A stretch of DNA of 64,000 bases from Gp6-AA40 sp035571515. Its GTDB lineage: Bacteria > Acidobacteriota > Vicinamibacteria > Vicinamibacterales > UBA2999. The DNA lies in the NCBI GenBank assembly GCA_035571515.1, contig DATNCQ010000225.1, positions 1-64,000 on the forward strand. Direction: 5' to 3'. The notes below the pieces were generated by a model that made no database searches, was not told the DNA's origin, and was given only the letters and a program-made list of their open reading frames with translations. Below, piece by piece: positions 18,977-27,715 of the stretch. Position 1 is the stretch's first letter. Each line of letters opens with the position of its first letter. A program made the translations under genes and the position numbers.

Positions 18977-19029
18977 AAACCCGGTTCAATTTTCGGCGAC
19001 GACGAGTCGAAAATTAAACCAGGTTTTTT
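18977..19029. promoter_or_regulatory. symmetric hairpin between aat and gluQ
   Basis: Arms 18977-18995 and 19008-19026 with a 12-base loop. As minus-strand RNA (aat leader) all 19 positions pair, two as G-U. As plus-strand RNA 17 of 19 pair and a run of six T (19024-19029) follows, like an intrinsic terminator. The arms end 1 base before the aat ATG and 7 bases before the gluQ ATG. Confidence 0.75.
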
Positions 19030-19033
19030 CCCG

Positions 19034-19819
19034 ATGCTGACGCGGTACGCGCCGTCGCCAACCGGCCACCTGCACCTCGGTCACGTGGTCAACGCGATCT
19101 ACGTCTGGGGACTGGCGGGCGCGGCGGGCGGCCGCGTGCTGCTGCGGATGGAGGATCACGACCGCATCCGCTGCCGGCCCGAGTACGAGGCGAGCATCCT
19201 CGACGATCTCGCGTGGCTTGGCTTCACACCGGACGAAGGGCTGCACCCGCTGGTACGCCAGAGCGACCGGAACGACATCTACCGCGACGCACTCGAGCGC
19301 CTTCGCCGGACCCACCACGTGTATGTCTGCGACTGCTCGCGCAAGCGTATCGCCGGCGAGCAGTACGACGGCTTCTGCCGGTCGCGCGGCCTGGTTGAAG
19401 GGCCCGGGTGCGGGCTGCGCGTGCAGATGGACGACGGCGGCGACCTGCTGCTGCGCGATCGCGATCGAAACTGGACGTATCACTTCGCGGTCACGGTCGA
19501 CGACATCGATCAGCGCATCACGCACATCATCCGCGGCGACGATCTCCTGCCGTCGACCGTCCGCCAGCTGCAGCTCCGCCGGATGCTCGGCGCGGCGGCT
19601 TCTCCAGCCTACGTGCATCACCCGCTGGTCTTGAAACCGAACGGCGAGAAATTGAGCAAGAGCGCCGGCGACACGGGCGTGCGCGAGCTGAGAGGAGCCG
19701 GCATGAGCGCGGAGGATGTGATTGGCCGGGCCGCCGCGGCGGTGGGATTGATCGAGCGGGTCAGGCCGACGGCAGCGGGCGACGTACGGACACTGTTTCG
19801 CACACCACCGTCGACCTGA
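19034..19819 (+). CDS. gluQ: glutamyl-Q tRNA(Asp) synthetase
   Basis: A short GluRS paralogue (261 residues) lacking the anticodon-binding domain. The HIGH-type motif is in YAPSPTGHLHLGHVVN (start), the KMSKS-type in GEKLSKSAGD, and a zinc site of the GluQRS type is likely in CDCSRKRIAGEQYDGFC. The enzyme attaches glutamate to queuosine at position 34 of tRNA(Asp). The ATG at 19034 is chosen because it directly precedes the catalytic fold; the upstream open frame runs through the hairpin and into aat antisense. It diverges from aat and there is no clear SD. Confidence 0.9.
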   Translation: MLTRYAPSPTGHLHLGHVVNAIYVWGLAGAAGGRVLLRMEDHDRIRCRPEYEASILDDLAWLGFTPDEGLHPLVRQSDRNDIYRDALERLRRTHHVYVCDCSRKRIAGEQYDGFCRSRGLVEGPGCGLRVQMDDGGDLLLRDRDRNWTYHFAVTVDDIDQRITHIIRGDDLLPSTVRQLQLRRMLGAAASPAYVHHPLVLKPNGEKLSKSAGDTGVRELRGAGMSAEDVIGRAAAAVGLIERVRPTAAGDVRTLFRTPPST

Positions 19820-19831
19820 TGCCTTGCCGCG

Positions 19832-20089
19832 TCAGAGATTGGCAGCGCGGCGGAAGTACTCGCCGCGCTCTGTCTGATCGAGAAACCCTTCGTTCGTGAG
19901 ATGCCACAGCACCCACGTCGCGGCCTGATCAGGCAGGCCGAAGAGACGCCGTGCCTCGGGAAGCGTGACGCGCAGGCACGGCATCTCGTCGAACTCGGCG
20001 CGAACACGGTCGAGCGCGGCATGCCAGAGCCCGTCCGGCATCCGATCCGGGCTCCGCTCGCGCCACGCCGGGTCCAGCATGATCGCCAC
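19832..20089 (-). CDS. hypothetical protein, possible winged helix (85 aa)
   Basis: The C-terminal 45 residues (LPEARRLFGLPDQAATWVLWHLTNEGFLDQTERGEYFRRA) read like a winged-helix unit in which one strand-turn follows a recognition helix, a pattern common in small bacterial regulators; this is inference. The GTG at 20089 shares its first base with the stop of the BON lipoprotein gene, so the two are probably translated in sequence. An in-frame ATG at 20080 is an alternative. It converges on gluQ. Confidence 0.6.
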   Translation of the reverse strand: MAIMLDPAWRERSPDRMPDGLWHAALDRVRAEFDEMPCLRVTLPEARRLFGLPDQAATWVLWHLTNEGFLDQTERGEYFRRAANL

Positions 20090-21039
20090 TATTTTGAGCT
20101 CTTCCCGACGTGAAGCCGATCGACCACCTGCGTCACGCCATCGGTTCCGCGCGCAACCGTGAGCGCGTGCTGCTTCGCGGCGGTCGACGGCACGGTGCCC
20201 TGCAGCAGGACGACGCCGTTCTTCGCGGTGACGTCGATGGCCGCGCCTTTCACCTGCGCGTCGGACGACAGCTGCGTCTTCACGCGCGTGCCGAGCGAGT
20301 CGTCGCCGTCCGCGACTGCGGGCGATGCCGGCGACGCGGCGGCGGCAGCGGGCGATGCGGCGGTGGCGGCAGGCGATGCGGCGGTCACGGTCAAGCTGTC
20401 CTCGACACGCGTGACGCCGTCGGTCGTGCGCGCCAGCAGCAACGCTTCGGCGCGCTCGGTGTCATCGGCGACCTCGCCGTTCAGCGTGACAACGCCGCCG
20501 CTGCTCGTCACGTTCACGTGACGTCCCTTCAGGCGATCGCTGATGAAGTATTTCGACTGGATGCTCGACATGATCCGCCCGTCGTCGGCACCGGCGGCGG
20601 TAGACGAGGACGAGCCGGTGGTCGCCACGGCGCCCGGCGTCGCGCCGTTCTGCGCGCGCGCGGGCGCGAGCGGACCCGCGATTTCGACGTCGAGCTGGTT
20701 GACGACCTGCTTCACGCCGTCGGTGTCCTTCGCAATCGCGAGCGCGAGCTGCCGCATCGGCTCGTTGAGCACGCGGCCCTTCAGCGTCACCACCCCGTCC
20801 TTCGTCGACACGCTGACATCTTTCGCGTCGATGTCGCGGTCGCCGACGAACTTCGAGTGAATTTTCGTACTGAGCCATACGTCGGCAAGCTGGTCGCGCG
20901 CCTGCGCGCCTTCGACCTTGATCTTGGCCGCAGCGTCGCTCGCGGTCTGCTTCACGTCCGCCTCTGACGCCTGGCGGTGACAGCCGCCGGCGCCGAGCGC
21001 AAGCGCAAGAACGCCGCAAAAGAGCTGAGGTGCTTTCAT
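20089..21039 (-). CDS. triple-BON-domain lipoprotein
   Basis: Starts MKAPQLFCGVLALALGAGGC with a lipobox (Cys20). Three BON domains follow at about residues 52-122, 152-220 and 250-316, each with the G-V-V-x-L-x-G signature (DGVVTLKGRV, GGVVTLNGEV, NGVVLLQGTV). BON domains bind phospholipid and stabilise the outer membrane (OsmY, DolP). An Ala/Ser/Pro linker lies before the third domain. The frame stays open to 21246, but the signal peptide fixes the start at 21039. It is divergent from the TPR-peptidase gene, with 49 bases for both promoters. Confidence 0.9.
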   Translation of the reverse strand: MKAPQLFCGVLALALGAGGCHRQASEADVKQTASDAAAKIKVEGAQARDQLADVWLSTKIHSKFVGDRDIDAKDVSVSTKDGVVTLKGRVLNEPMRQLALAIAKDTDGVKQVVNQLDVEIAGPLAPARAQNGATPGAVATTGSSSSTAAGADDGRIMSSIQSKYFISDRLKGRHVNVTSSGGVVTLNGEVADDTERAEALLLARTTDGVTRVEDSLTVTAASPAATAASPAAAAASPASPAVADGDDSLGTRVKTQLSSDAQVKGAAIDVTAKNGVVLLQGTVPSTAAKQHALTVARGTDGVTQVVDRLHVGKSSK

Positions 21040-21088
21040 GGATCCCCCTCCGGCACGTCGAGGTGCAAACGGTTTACCATGGGTGCGC

Positions 21089-22159
21089 ATGAGGCTTTTC
21101 GCCGCCGTCGCGTGCGCGATGGCGATATCCACTGTGGCATTCGCGCAGGCGGTCGCCGGGCGCGATGGCTGGGATGCTATTCGCGAGGGCAGGAACGAGG
21201 ACGCGGCCGTCGTGTTTGCCGACGCGCTTCGCGCCGAGCCTCGCAACCCCTCGCTTCACCTTGGCGCCGGCCTGGCAGCCCAGCTGCTCGGCGATACCGC
21301 GAAGGCACGGGAGTCGTTCGAGCAGGCCCTCAGGCTCGCCCCGAACTTCACGCCCGCGTCGCTCGTGCTCGGTGATCTCCTCTACAAGCAGAGCGATCTG
21401 CAGGGCGCCATTGCCGTCTACGAGGCGGCGCGCAAGTACGCGCCGGAGAACAAGACGCTGCTGGCGCGTCTCGCGCGGCTGCGCGACGAGCCGTCTGCCG
21501 AGAAGGGCTTCTTCCAGTCGCAGAGCGCACACTTCACCGTGCTGTTCGAGGGCCCGGCCGACGACGAGTTGGCGCGCCGCGCCGTGGACATCCTCGAGGC
21601 GGCGTACTGGCGGGTGGGCACCGCGCTCTACACATTTCCCGACCACGTCATCACGGTGGTTCTCTACACGGAGGAGCAATTCCGCGACACGACGCGGACG
21701 CCGTCATGGGCCGCGGCCGCTTACGACGGACGCATCCGCATCCCGATGCGCGGCGCGCTCGACCAGAAGCCCGGCGAGCTCGAGCGGGTGCTGACGCACG
21801 AGCTGACGCACGCGATGATTCGTGCAATTGCCCCTCGCGGCGTCCCGACGTGGCTCAACGAGGGGCTGGCGGTGTTGTTCGAGCCTGACGGCACCGAATG
21901 GGCCGCCACGACACTGTCGGCATCGGCCGAGCGCATTCCGCTCGACGAGCTCGCCGGCAGTTTCGAAAAACTGACGGACAACCAGGCACGGGCGGCGTAT
22001 GCGGAAAGCGCGGACGCGGCGCGGCGCCTGTTCGACGAGATCGGCGGAGCAGGCGTCGTCGCCCTCCTGCAGGACATCGCGCGCGGCGTCCCGCTGGCGG
22101 AAGCCTTCCAGCGGAGGACGCTCACACCTTATTCGGCGTTTGCCGCAAGCCTGAGATAG
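21089..22159 (+). CDS. secreted TPR protein with peptidase MA-like zinc domain
   Basis: A signal peptide (residues 1-20, cleaved after AFA) is followed by tetratricopeptide units (about residues 25-130). A C-terminal gluzincin domain has HELTH (237-241) and the downstream WLNEG (Glu258) as third zinc ligand. This is the peptidase_MA_2 arrangement, so a periplasmic metallopeptidase is likely; substrates are unknown. ATG 21089 is chosen for the signal peptide, while the frame is open from 21038. It is followed after 26 bases by the RRM gene on the same strand. Confidence 0.87.
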   Translation: MRLFAAVACAMAISTVAFAQAVAGRDGWDAIREGRNEDAAVVFADALRAEPRNPSLHLGAGLAAQLLGDTAKARESFEQALRLAPNFTPASLVLGDLLYKQSDLQGAIAVYEAARKYAPENKTLLARLARLRDEPSAEKGFFQSQSAHFTVLFEGPADDELARRAVDILEAAYWRVGTALYTFPDHVITVVLYTEEQFRDTTRTPSWAAAAYDGRIRIPMRGALDQKPGELERVLTHELTHAMIRAIAPRGVPTWLNEGLAVLFEPDGTEWAATTLSASAERIPLDELAGSFEKLTDNQARAAYAESADAARRLFDEIGGAGVVALLQDIARGVPLAEAFQRRTLTPYSAFAASLR

Positions 22160-22185
22160 AATCTGTCCGGTTCAACCAAAAGGCT

Positions 22186-22866
22186 GTGGCTGTCCGTCTC
22201 TTCATAGGGAACCTTCCCTACGGGGCATCCGAACAGGATCTCCGAGCTCACTTCAGGCCTATCGCCGAGCCGACGCATGTGGTCATGCCTGTCGACCGGG
22301 AAACCGGACGGCCGCGTGGCTTTGCATTCGTGGAGTTCGCCGAGCGGCCCGTCGCGGAGCAGGTCATCGAGAAGTTCAACGCGCAGCCGTTCATGGGGCG
22401 CAACCTGGCGGTCAGCGAGGCGCGCGCGCGCGAAGATCGTCCGCCGGGCCCGCGTCCTCCCGGTGGCGGCTTCGGCGGGCCTCGTCCAGGCGGCGGCTTC
22501 GGCGGGCCGCGGCCCGGGGGCGGCGGGTTCGGTGGACCGCGGCCCGGCGGCTTTGGTGGCGGCGGAGGCGGCGGCTTTGGCGGCCCGCGGCCGGGCGGCC
22601 CTGGCGGCGCACGCGATCGCTCCGCGAATTTTGGTCCACCCGCGCCGCCCAAGCGCCTGCGCGGCAAGAAGAGCTCCCAGCAGGAACACAAACCGCGAGG
22701 ACCGATCAAGGAGCGCTCGGGCGGCCGCATCTACGCCGTGGACGACCTGGAAGACGACGATTCGGTCGAAGTCGACAACGTCGCGACGAGCGAGCCCGAC
22801 GACGAAGTGGACGAGAAGAAGGCGGACGCAGATACCGATACGGAAGAAACCGATACGGAAGAATAA
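22186..22866 (+). CDS. RRM RNA-binding protein with Gly-rich region and acidic tail
   Basis: One RNA recognition motif (residues 1-80) with RNP2 LFIGNL and RNP1 RGFAFVEF. A low-complexity block of repeated GGGFGGPRPGG units (about 86-145) follows, then a basic stretch (KRLRGKKSSQQ) and a strongly acidic C-terminus rich in Asp/Glu/Thr. Bacterial RRM proteins of cyanobacteria share the RRM plus Gly-rich tail; the extra acidic tail is less usual. It probably binds RNA, perhaps as a cold-shock or RNP component. GTG at 22186 is the only start near the RRM. The DNA of the Gly block is itself a tandem repeat. Confidence 0.88.
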   Translation: MAVRLFIGNLPYGASEQDLRAHFRPIAEPTHVVMPVDRETGRPRGFAFVEFAERPVAEQVIEKFNAQPFMGRNLAVSEARAREDRPPGPRPPGGGFGGPRPGGGFGGPRPGGGGFGGPRPGGFGGGGGGGFGGPRPGGPGGARDRSANFGPPAPPKRLRGKKSSQQEHKPRGPIKERSGGRIYAVDDLEDDDSVEVDNVATSEPDDEVDEKKADADTDTEETDTEE

Positions 22867-22869
22867 GGA

Positions 22870-23619
22870 TTACAGCACTCGCCGGTAATCGAACCAGTCG
22901 AGCGCGAAGTTGATCGTCAGCTTCCTGAAGAGCAGCGCCCGTCCTTCCCCATTGAACCGAATCGACACCGGCAGCCAGAGGTTGGCGTCGATCGGTTGCC
23001 GCCGCACGGTCACGGTGGCCCCCTCGTTCAATCGTCCGAGCACGCCGTAGCCGAACGAGAGATCGTCGATTGCGGTCGCGGTCACCCTCGCCACCTCCCT
23101 CGCCTGCTCGTCGATCCAGATCTGGCCGGCGAAGCCGCGCGCGAGCCGGCCCTCGCGCGTCCGCGGCTTCGCGTCGCGCTTCGGCGTGAACGTGACGACG
23201 ATGGTGTCGCGGCCGTCGAGCACGTCGCGGCGGGCGATCGCCACGTCCAGCATCGCCGCGACGTCCTCGACCACCGATCTGCCGCGCTCGGAGCGGCGCA
23301 CCTCGCGCCGTGTGGGCACGCTGTCGGGGACCGGCTTGCCGTCACGTTCGAGCAACTGCCGGGTAATCGCCGCGCCTCCCTCGATCGGCATCACGCCGAT
23401 GACGCGCGTGTTGCCGGTGCCGAGACGCCCGAACGGATTGAAGTCGAGGTCCGTGCGCCGCTCCTTGTAGGCGAAACGGTTCTGTTCGTCCTGGGACCGC
23501 GCGAGGTTGGCGCGAACGGCGTCGAAGAACGGCTGCGGATCGGGAAGTGGACGCGAGTCCCTCGGGGTTGCGGCCTGGAGCAGCAGCGCGGCGGCGACCG
23601 TGCGCGCCGCGAACGTCAT
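22870..23619 (-). CDS. secreted hypothetical protein (249 aa)
   Basis: Signal peptide (MTFAARTVAAALLLQAA) then a conserved-looking beta-rich body with KRDAKPRTREGRLARGFAGQIWIDEQAREVARV. That segment resembles outer-membrane lipoprotein-sorting-like proteins of Acidobacteriota, which often measure how a lipid or protein is modified; the link is weak. The ATG at 23619 overlaps the aminotransferase stop as ATGA, so both are one operon. The frame extends upstream to 24036, but that part is antisense-type noise within the aminotransferase gene. It converges on the RRM gene with a 3-base gap. Confidence 0.68.
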   Translation of the reverse strand: MTFAARTVAAALLLQAATPRDSRPLPDPQPFFDAVRANLARSQDEQNRFAYKERRTDLDFNPFGRLGTGNTRVIGVMPIEGGAAITRQLLERDGKPVPDSVPTRREVRRSERGRSVVEDVAAMLDVAIARRDVLDGRDTIVVTFTPKRDAKPRTREGRLARGFAGQIWIDEQAREVARVTATAIDDLSFGYGVLGRLNEGATVTVRRQPIDANLWLPVSIRFNGEGRALLFRKLTINFALDWFDYRRVL

Positions 23620-24767
23620 ACCTTGACGAGGCGCTCCGCGGCACGCTCGAGCGTCTCGTCGCGCTTGGCGAAACAGAGCCGCAGCAACGGCCCCGATTGC
23701 ACGCCGCTGAGGAAAGACGAGGGCGGAATGGAGGCGACGCCATGCTCCTCGAGCAGCCACATCGCCACCTCGGTGTCGGGCCGTGACGTGATCGCCGAGT
23801 AGTCGACCATCTGGTAGAACGTGCCGCGGCACGGCAGCGGACGGAACCGGGAGCCGGCGATCAGCGAGAGAAACAGGTCGCGCTTGCGCTGATAGAACTC
23901 GGCGACGCTGCGCCGCTCGGGGTCGGCGCGCAGCATCTCGGCGTAAGCCATCTGGATCGCGCCGTTGACGGCGAAGGTGACCCACTGGTGGATGCTCTGC
24001 ACTTCGGCGCTCAACGCTTTCGGCGCCGCGGCCCATCCCACTTTCCAGCCCGTGGTGGTAAACGTCTTCGCGAACGAACCGATGACGATCGCCCGTTCGG
24101 CGATCGCCGGGTCGCGCGACAGGCTCTCGTGGCGCGCGCCGTCGAAGACGATGTGCTCGTAGGCTTCGTCGGAGACGACGAACGCGTCGGTGTGCTCGAG
24201 CAGCCGCGCCAACTCGCGCAGGTCGTCGGCCGAGAGCGTCATGCCGGTCGGGTTGTGCGGCGAGTTCAGCACGATGGCGCGCGTGCGGGGAGTGATCGCG
24301 CGCCGCGCCGCGTCCCAGTCGATCTGGTAGTCGGGCGGGTGAAGCGTGACGAACGTCGGCGTGCCGCCACTCAGCTGGATGGCGGGAACGTACGAATCGT
24401 AGGCGGGCTGGAACAGCAGCACCTCGTCGCCCGGATGCACGAGCGCGGTGAGCGCCGCGAACAGCGCTTCGGTCGCGCCCGAGGTGACGGTGATCTCGGT
24501 GACGGGATCGTACTTGTGCCCGTAGAGGCGCTCGATCTTCATCGCCAGCGCCTCGCGCAGCGGGATGACGCCGGGCATCGGGGCGTACTGGTTGTAGCCC
24601 TCGCGCATGTAGCGGGTGACGGCGTCGATCAGCTCCGGCGCGCAGTTGAAGTCCGGAAACCCCTGCGACAGGTTGATCGCGCCGTGCTCCAGCGCGAGCC
24701 GCGACATCGTCGTGAAGATCGTCACGCCGGTGCCGGGCAATTTCGAGCGCATGGACACAGTGCGCAT
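23616..24767 (-). CDS. PLP-dependent aminotransferase, class I (methionine/kynurenine type)
   Basis: A fold-type I aminotransferase of 383 residues. NLSQGFPDFNCAPEL near the N-terminus, NSPHNPTG (Asn binding PLP), SDEAYEHIVFDG and the Schiff-base lysine in GSFAKTFTTTGWKVGW are all present. The motif set is closest to the YbdL/kynurenine-oxoglutarate branch, which transaminates methionine and aromatic amino acids. With ahcY and metH in the same window a role in methionine turnover is possible but only inference. It is the first gene of a two-gene operon with a secreted protein. Confidence 0.9.
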   Translation of the reverse strand: MRTVSMRSKLPGTGVTIFTTMSRLALEHGAINLSQGFPDFNCAPELIDAVTRYMREGYNQYAPMPGVIPLREALAMKIERLYGHKYDPVTEITVTSGATEALFAALTALVHPGDEVLLFQPAYDSYVPAIQLSGGTPTFVTLHPPDYQIDWDAARRAITPRTRAIVLNSPHNPTGMTLSADDLRELARLLEHTDAFVVSDEAYEHIVFDGARHESLSRDPAIAERAIVIGSFAKTFTTTGWKVGWAAAPKALSAEVQSIHQWVTFAVNGAIQMAYAEMLRADPERRSVAEFYQRKRDLFLSLIAGSRFRPLPCRGTFYQMVDYSAITSRPDTEVAMWLLEEHGVASIPPSSFLSGVQSGPLLRLCFAKRDETLERAAERLVKV

Positions 24768-24794
24768 GGCGGGTATTAGGTTACAGGCAGTTGC

Positions 24795-25040
24795 TTACTC
24801 GACAAACTCCGCTGGCCGGAGGGCCAGCACGGAATACTTGTTGCGCAGCGTGACGACGCGATCGAGATAGGTATGTTTGGGAAACTCGCCGCGCAGCAGG
24901 CGGTCGCGCAGCTGGCGAATCTCGTAGCGATAGAGGTCGTTCACGAACTCGCGCACGAGCTCCGGCCGCGTGGTCGGATGCGGCCGGATGCCGTGCGTTT
25001 CCAGACGCGCGAGCACGTCCGATCTGTAACGGTAGGTCAC
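24795..25040 (-). CDS. conserved hypothetical protein (81 aa)
   Basis: GTG at 25040 gives an 81-residue charged protein (TYRYRSDVLARLETHGIRPH..., ending RNKYSVLALRPAEFVE). It reads as mostly helical, with Arg/Glu-rich amphipathic stretches, and has no membrane segment or cysteines. The upstream open frame (to 25106) is encoded by a REP hairpin and heptad array and is not likely translated. Codon use is like its neighbours. I do not recognise a domain. It follows ahcY at a distance of about 90 bases of repeats. Confidence 0.6.
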   Translation of the reverse strand: MTYRYRSDVLARLETHGIRPHPTTRPELVREFVNDLYRYEIRQLRDRLLRGEFPKHTYLDRVVTLRNKYSVLALRPAEFVE

Positions 25041-25060
25041 CGAGTCGAAGGCCCGACGCG

Positions 25061-25088
25061 GAGGCGGACCTGAAGGTCCGCCTCTACG
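25061..25088. repeat. REP-like hairpin (GGCGGACC-TGAA-GGTCCGCC)
   Basis: Perfect 10-bp stem 25061-25070/25075-25084 with TGAA loop and a TACG tail. It is downstream of ahcY and directly adjoins a heptad array. Confidence 0.85.
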
Positions 25089-25130
25089 CCAACCGCCAAC
25101 CACCAACCACTAACCACCAACCAGCAACCA
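25089..25130. repeat. heptad repeat (CCAACCA, six units)
   Basis: Six CCAACCA-like units in exact 7-nt phase, ending one base before the ahcY stop codon. Confidence 0.88.
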
Positions 25131-25131
25131 G

Positions 25132-26634
<1,503 letters not shown>

Positions 26635-26645
26635 CTATTTCTCCT

Positions 26646-26672
26646 CCGGGCCGCCTGAAGCGGGCCCCTACG
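26646..26672. repeat. REP-like hairpin in the regulator-ahcY gap
   Basis: GGGCC arms (26648-26652, 26662-26666) around GCCTGAAGC, with CCCTACG tail. It lies just upstream of the ahcY Shine-Dalgarno, so it could affect ahcY translation. Confidence 0.7.
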
Positions 26673-26681
26673 TACGCATCG

Positions 26682-27614
26682 TTATGCGCGTGTTGCAATA
26701 GCCGCGAAGAGCGCCGGACCCTTCGCCGCGGGATCGACCGGCAGGGCACGCACGCGCGCGTCCGCAAATCCTGCGGCGGTCAGAAACTTCACGATCTGCT
26801 TGTCCGAGAACCCGAGCCACACGTGGCCCATCTGCTGCTGATACTCCTGGTGGTGATGCGGCAGCATGTCGACGACGAGAAGCTTGGCGCCGGGACGGCA
26901 GACGCGCGCCACCTCCGCCAGCGTGCGCGCCGGGTCCGGCGAGTAATGCAGCACGAGCGACAGCAGCGCCGCATCGAGCTCGCCGTCCTTGATCGGGAGC
27001 GTCTCGAGCTCGCCGCGGCGGATATCGACGTTGCGGAAGTCGGCCAGGCGCGTACGCGCGGCGTCGAGCATCTCGGTCGATCCGTCGACCGCGATGACGC
27101 GCCGCACGTAGGGCGCAACGGTCTCCGTCAGCTGCCCGGTGCCGCATCCGAGGTCGCCGACGGTCAGCGCCGGATCGATCAGGCCGAGCACCGCCCACAG
27201 ATAGAAGGTGTCGCCGAACAGGCCCTCGCGCAGCCGGTCCCACTTGCCGGCCGCGGTGGCGAAGAACGCCTGCGACTTGACGCGGCGGCGCTCGAGGACG
27301 CCGCGAAGCCGCCGCTCGTCGTGGGCCGCCGCCGTCGTCGACGCGACCTGTTCGCGGATGAGCGGCCAGAGGCGGCTGGCCGCGGAGTCCAGATCGTCGA
27401 GCGGCATCGTGTAGAAGCGGCTCGTCGCATCGCGGCGCGACGTGATCCAGTTGTCGTCGGCCAGTGTCTTGAGGTGCCGGCTGACGCTCGATTGCGGCAT
27501 CTGCAGCACGGAGCAGAGCTCCGAGACGGTCAGTTCGTGCCGTTCGAGCATGAGCAGCATGCGGCAGCGCGTCGGGTCCGACAACGCCGACATGTGCTCG
27601 AGAATTTCAACCAT
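26682..27614 (-). CDS. ArsR-family regulator fused to SAM methyltransferase domain (ahcY-linked)
   Basis: Residues 5-75 form an ArsR/SmtB winged helix (recognition region QMPQSSVSRHLKTLADDNWITSRR). Residues ~130-310 form a class I methyltransferase (VGDLGCGTG at 152-160, DAALLSLVLHYSPDP). The ArsR metal-site CxC motif is absent (only Cys34), so it is unlikely to sense metal. ArsR relatives such as SahR are known to control SAM-recycling genes in response to S-adenosylhomocysteine, so here the methyltransferase domain may be the SAM/SAH sensor (inference). ahcY follows directly. A 7-bp inverted repeat covers its own start codon. A paralogue sits at 41895. Confidence 0.86.
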   Translation of the reverse strand: MVEILEHMSALSDPTRCRMLLMLERHELTVSELCSVLQMPQSSVSRHLKTLADDNWITSRRDATSRFYTMPLDDLDSAASRLWPLIREQVASTTAAAHDERRLRGVLERRRVKSQAFFATAAGKWDRLREGLFGDTFYLWAVLGLIDPALTVGDLGCGTGQLTETVAPYVRRVIAVDGSTEMLDAARTRLADFRNVDIRRGELETLPIKDGELDAALLSLVLHYSPDPARTLAEVARVCRPGAKLLVVDMLPHHHQEYQQQMGHVWLGFSDKQIVKFLTAAGFADARVRALPVDPAAKGPALFAAIATRA

Positions 27615-27630
27615 CCGTTAATCCGGATGG
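27611..27630. promoter_or_regulatory. inverted repeat over the regulator start codon; candidate operator
   Basis: CCATCCG (27611-27617) and CGGATGG (27624-27630) form a perfect 7-bp inverted repeat with a 6-base spacer, and the ATG complement lies inside the left arm. Its position suggests autoregulation by the ArsR-type protein; binding is inferred. Confidence 0.5.
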
Positions 27631-27715
27631 ATGATACCACAGGTAGCAAGTCCCGGCGCCTAGGCCCCTCCCGGTGCCACCTGCCCCTGAAACGATTACG
27701 ACCAGCGGGAGACGT

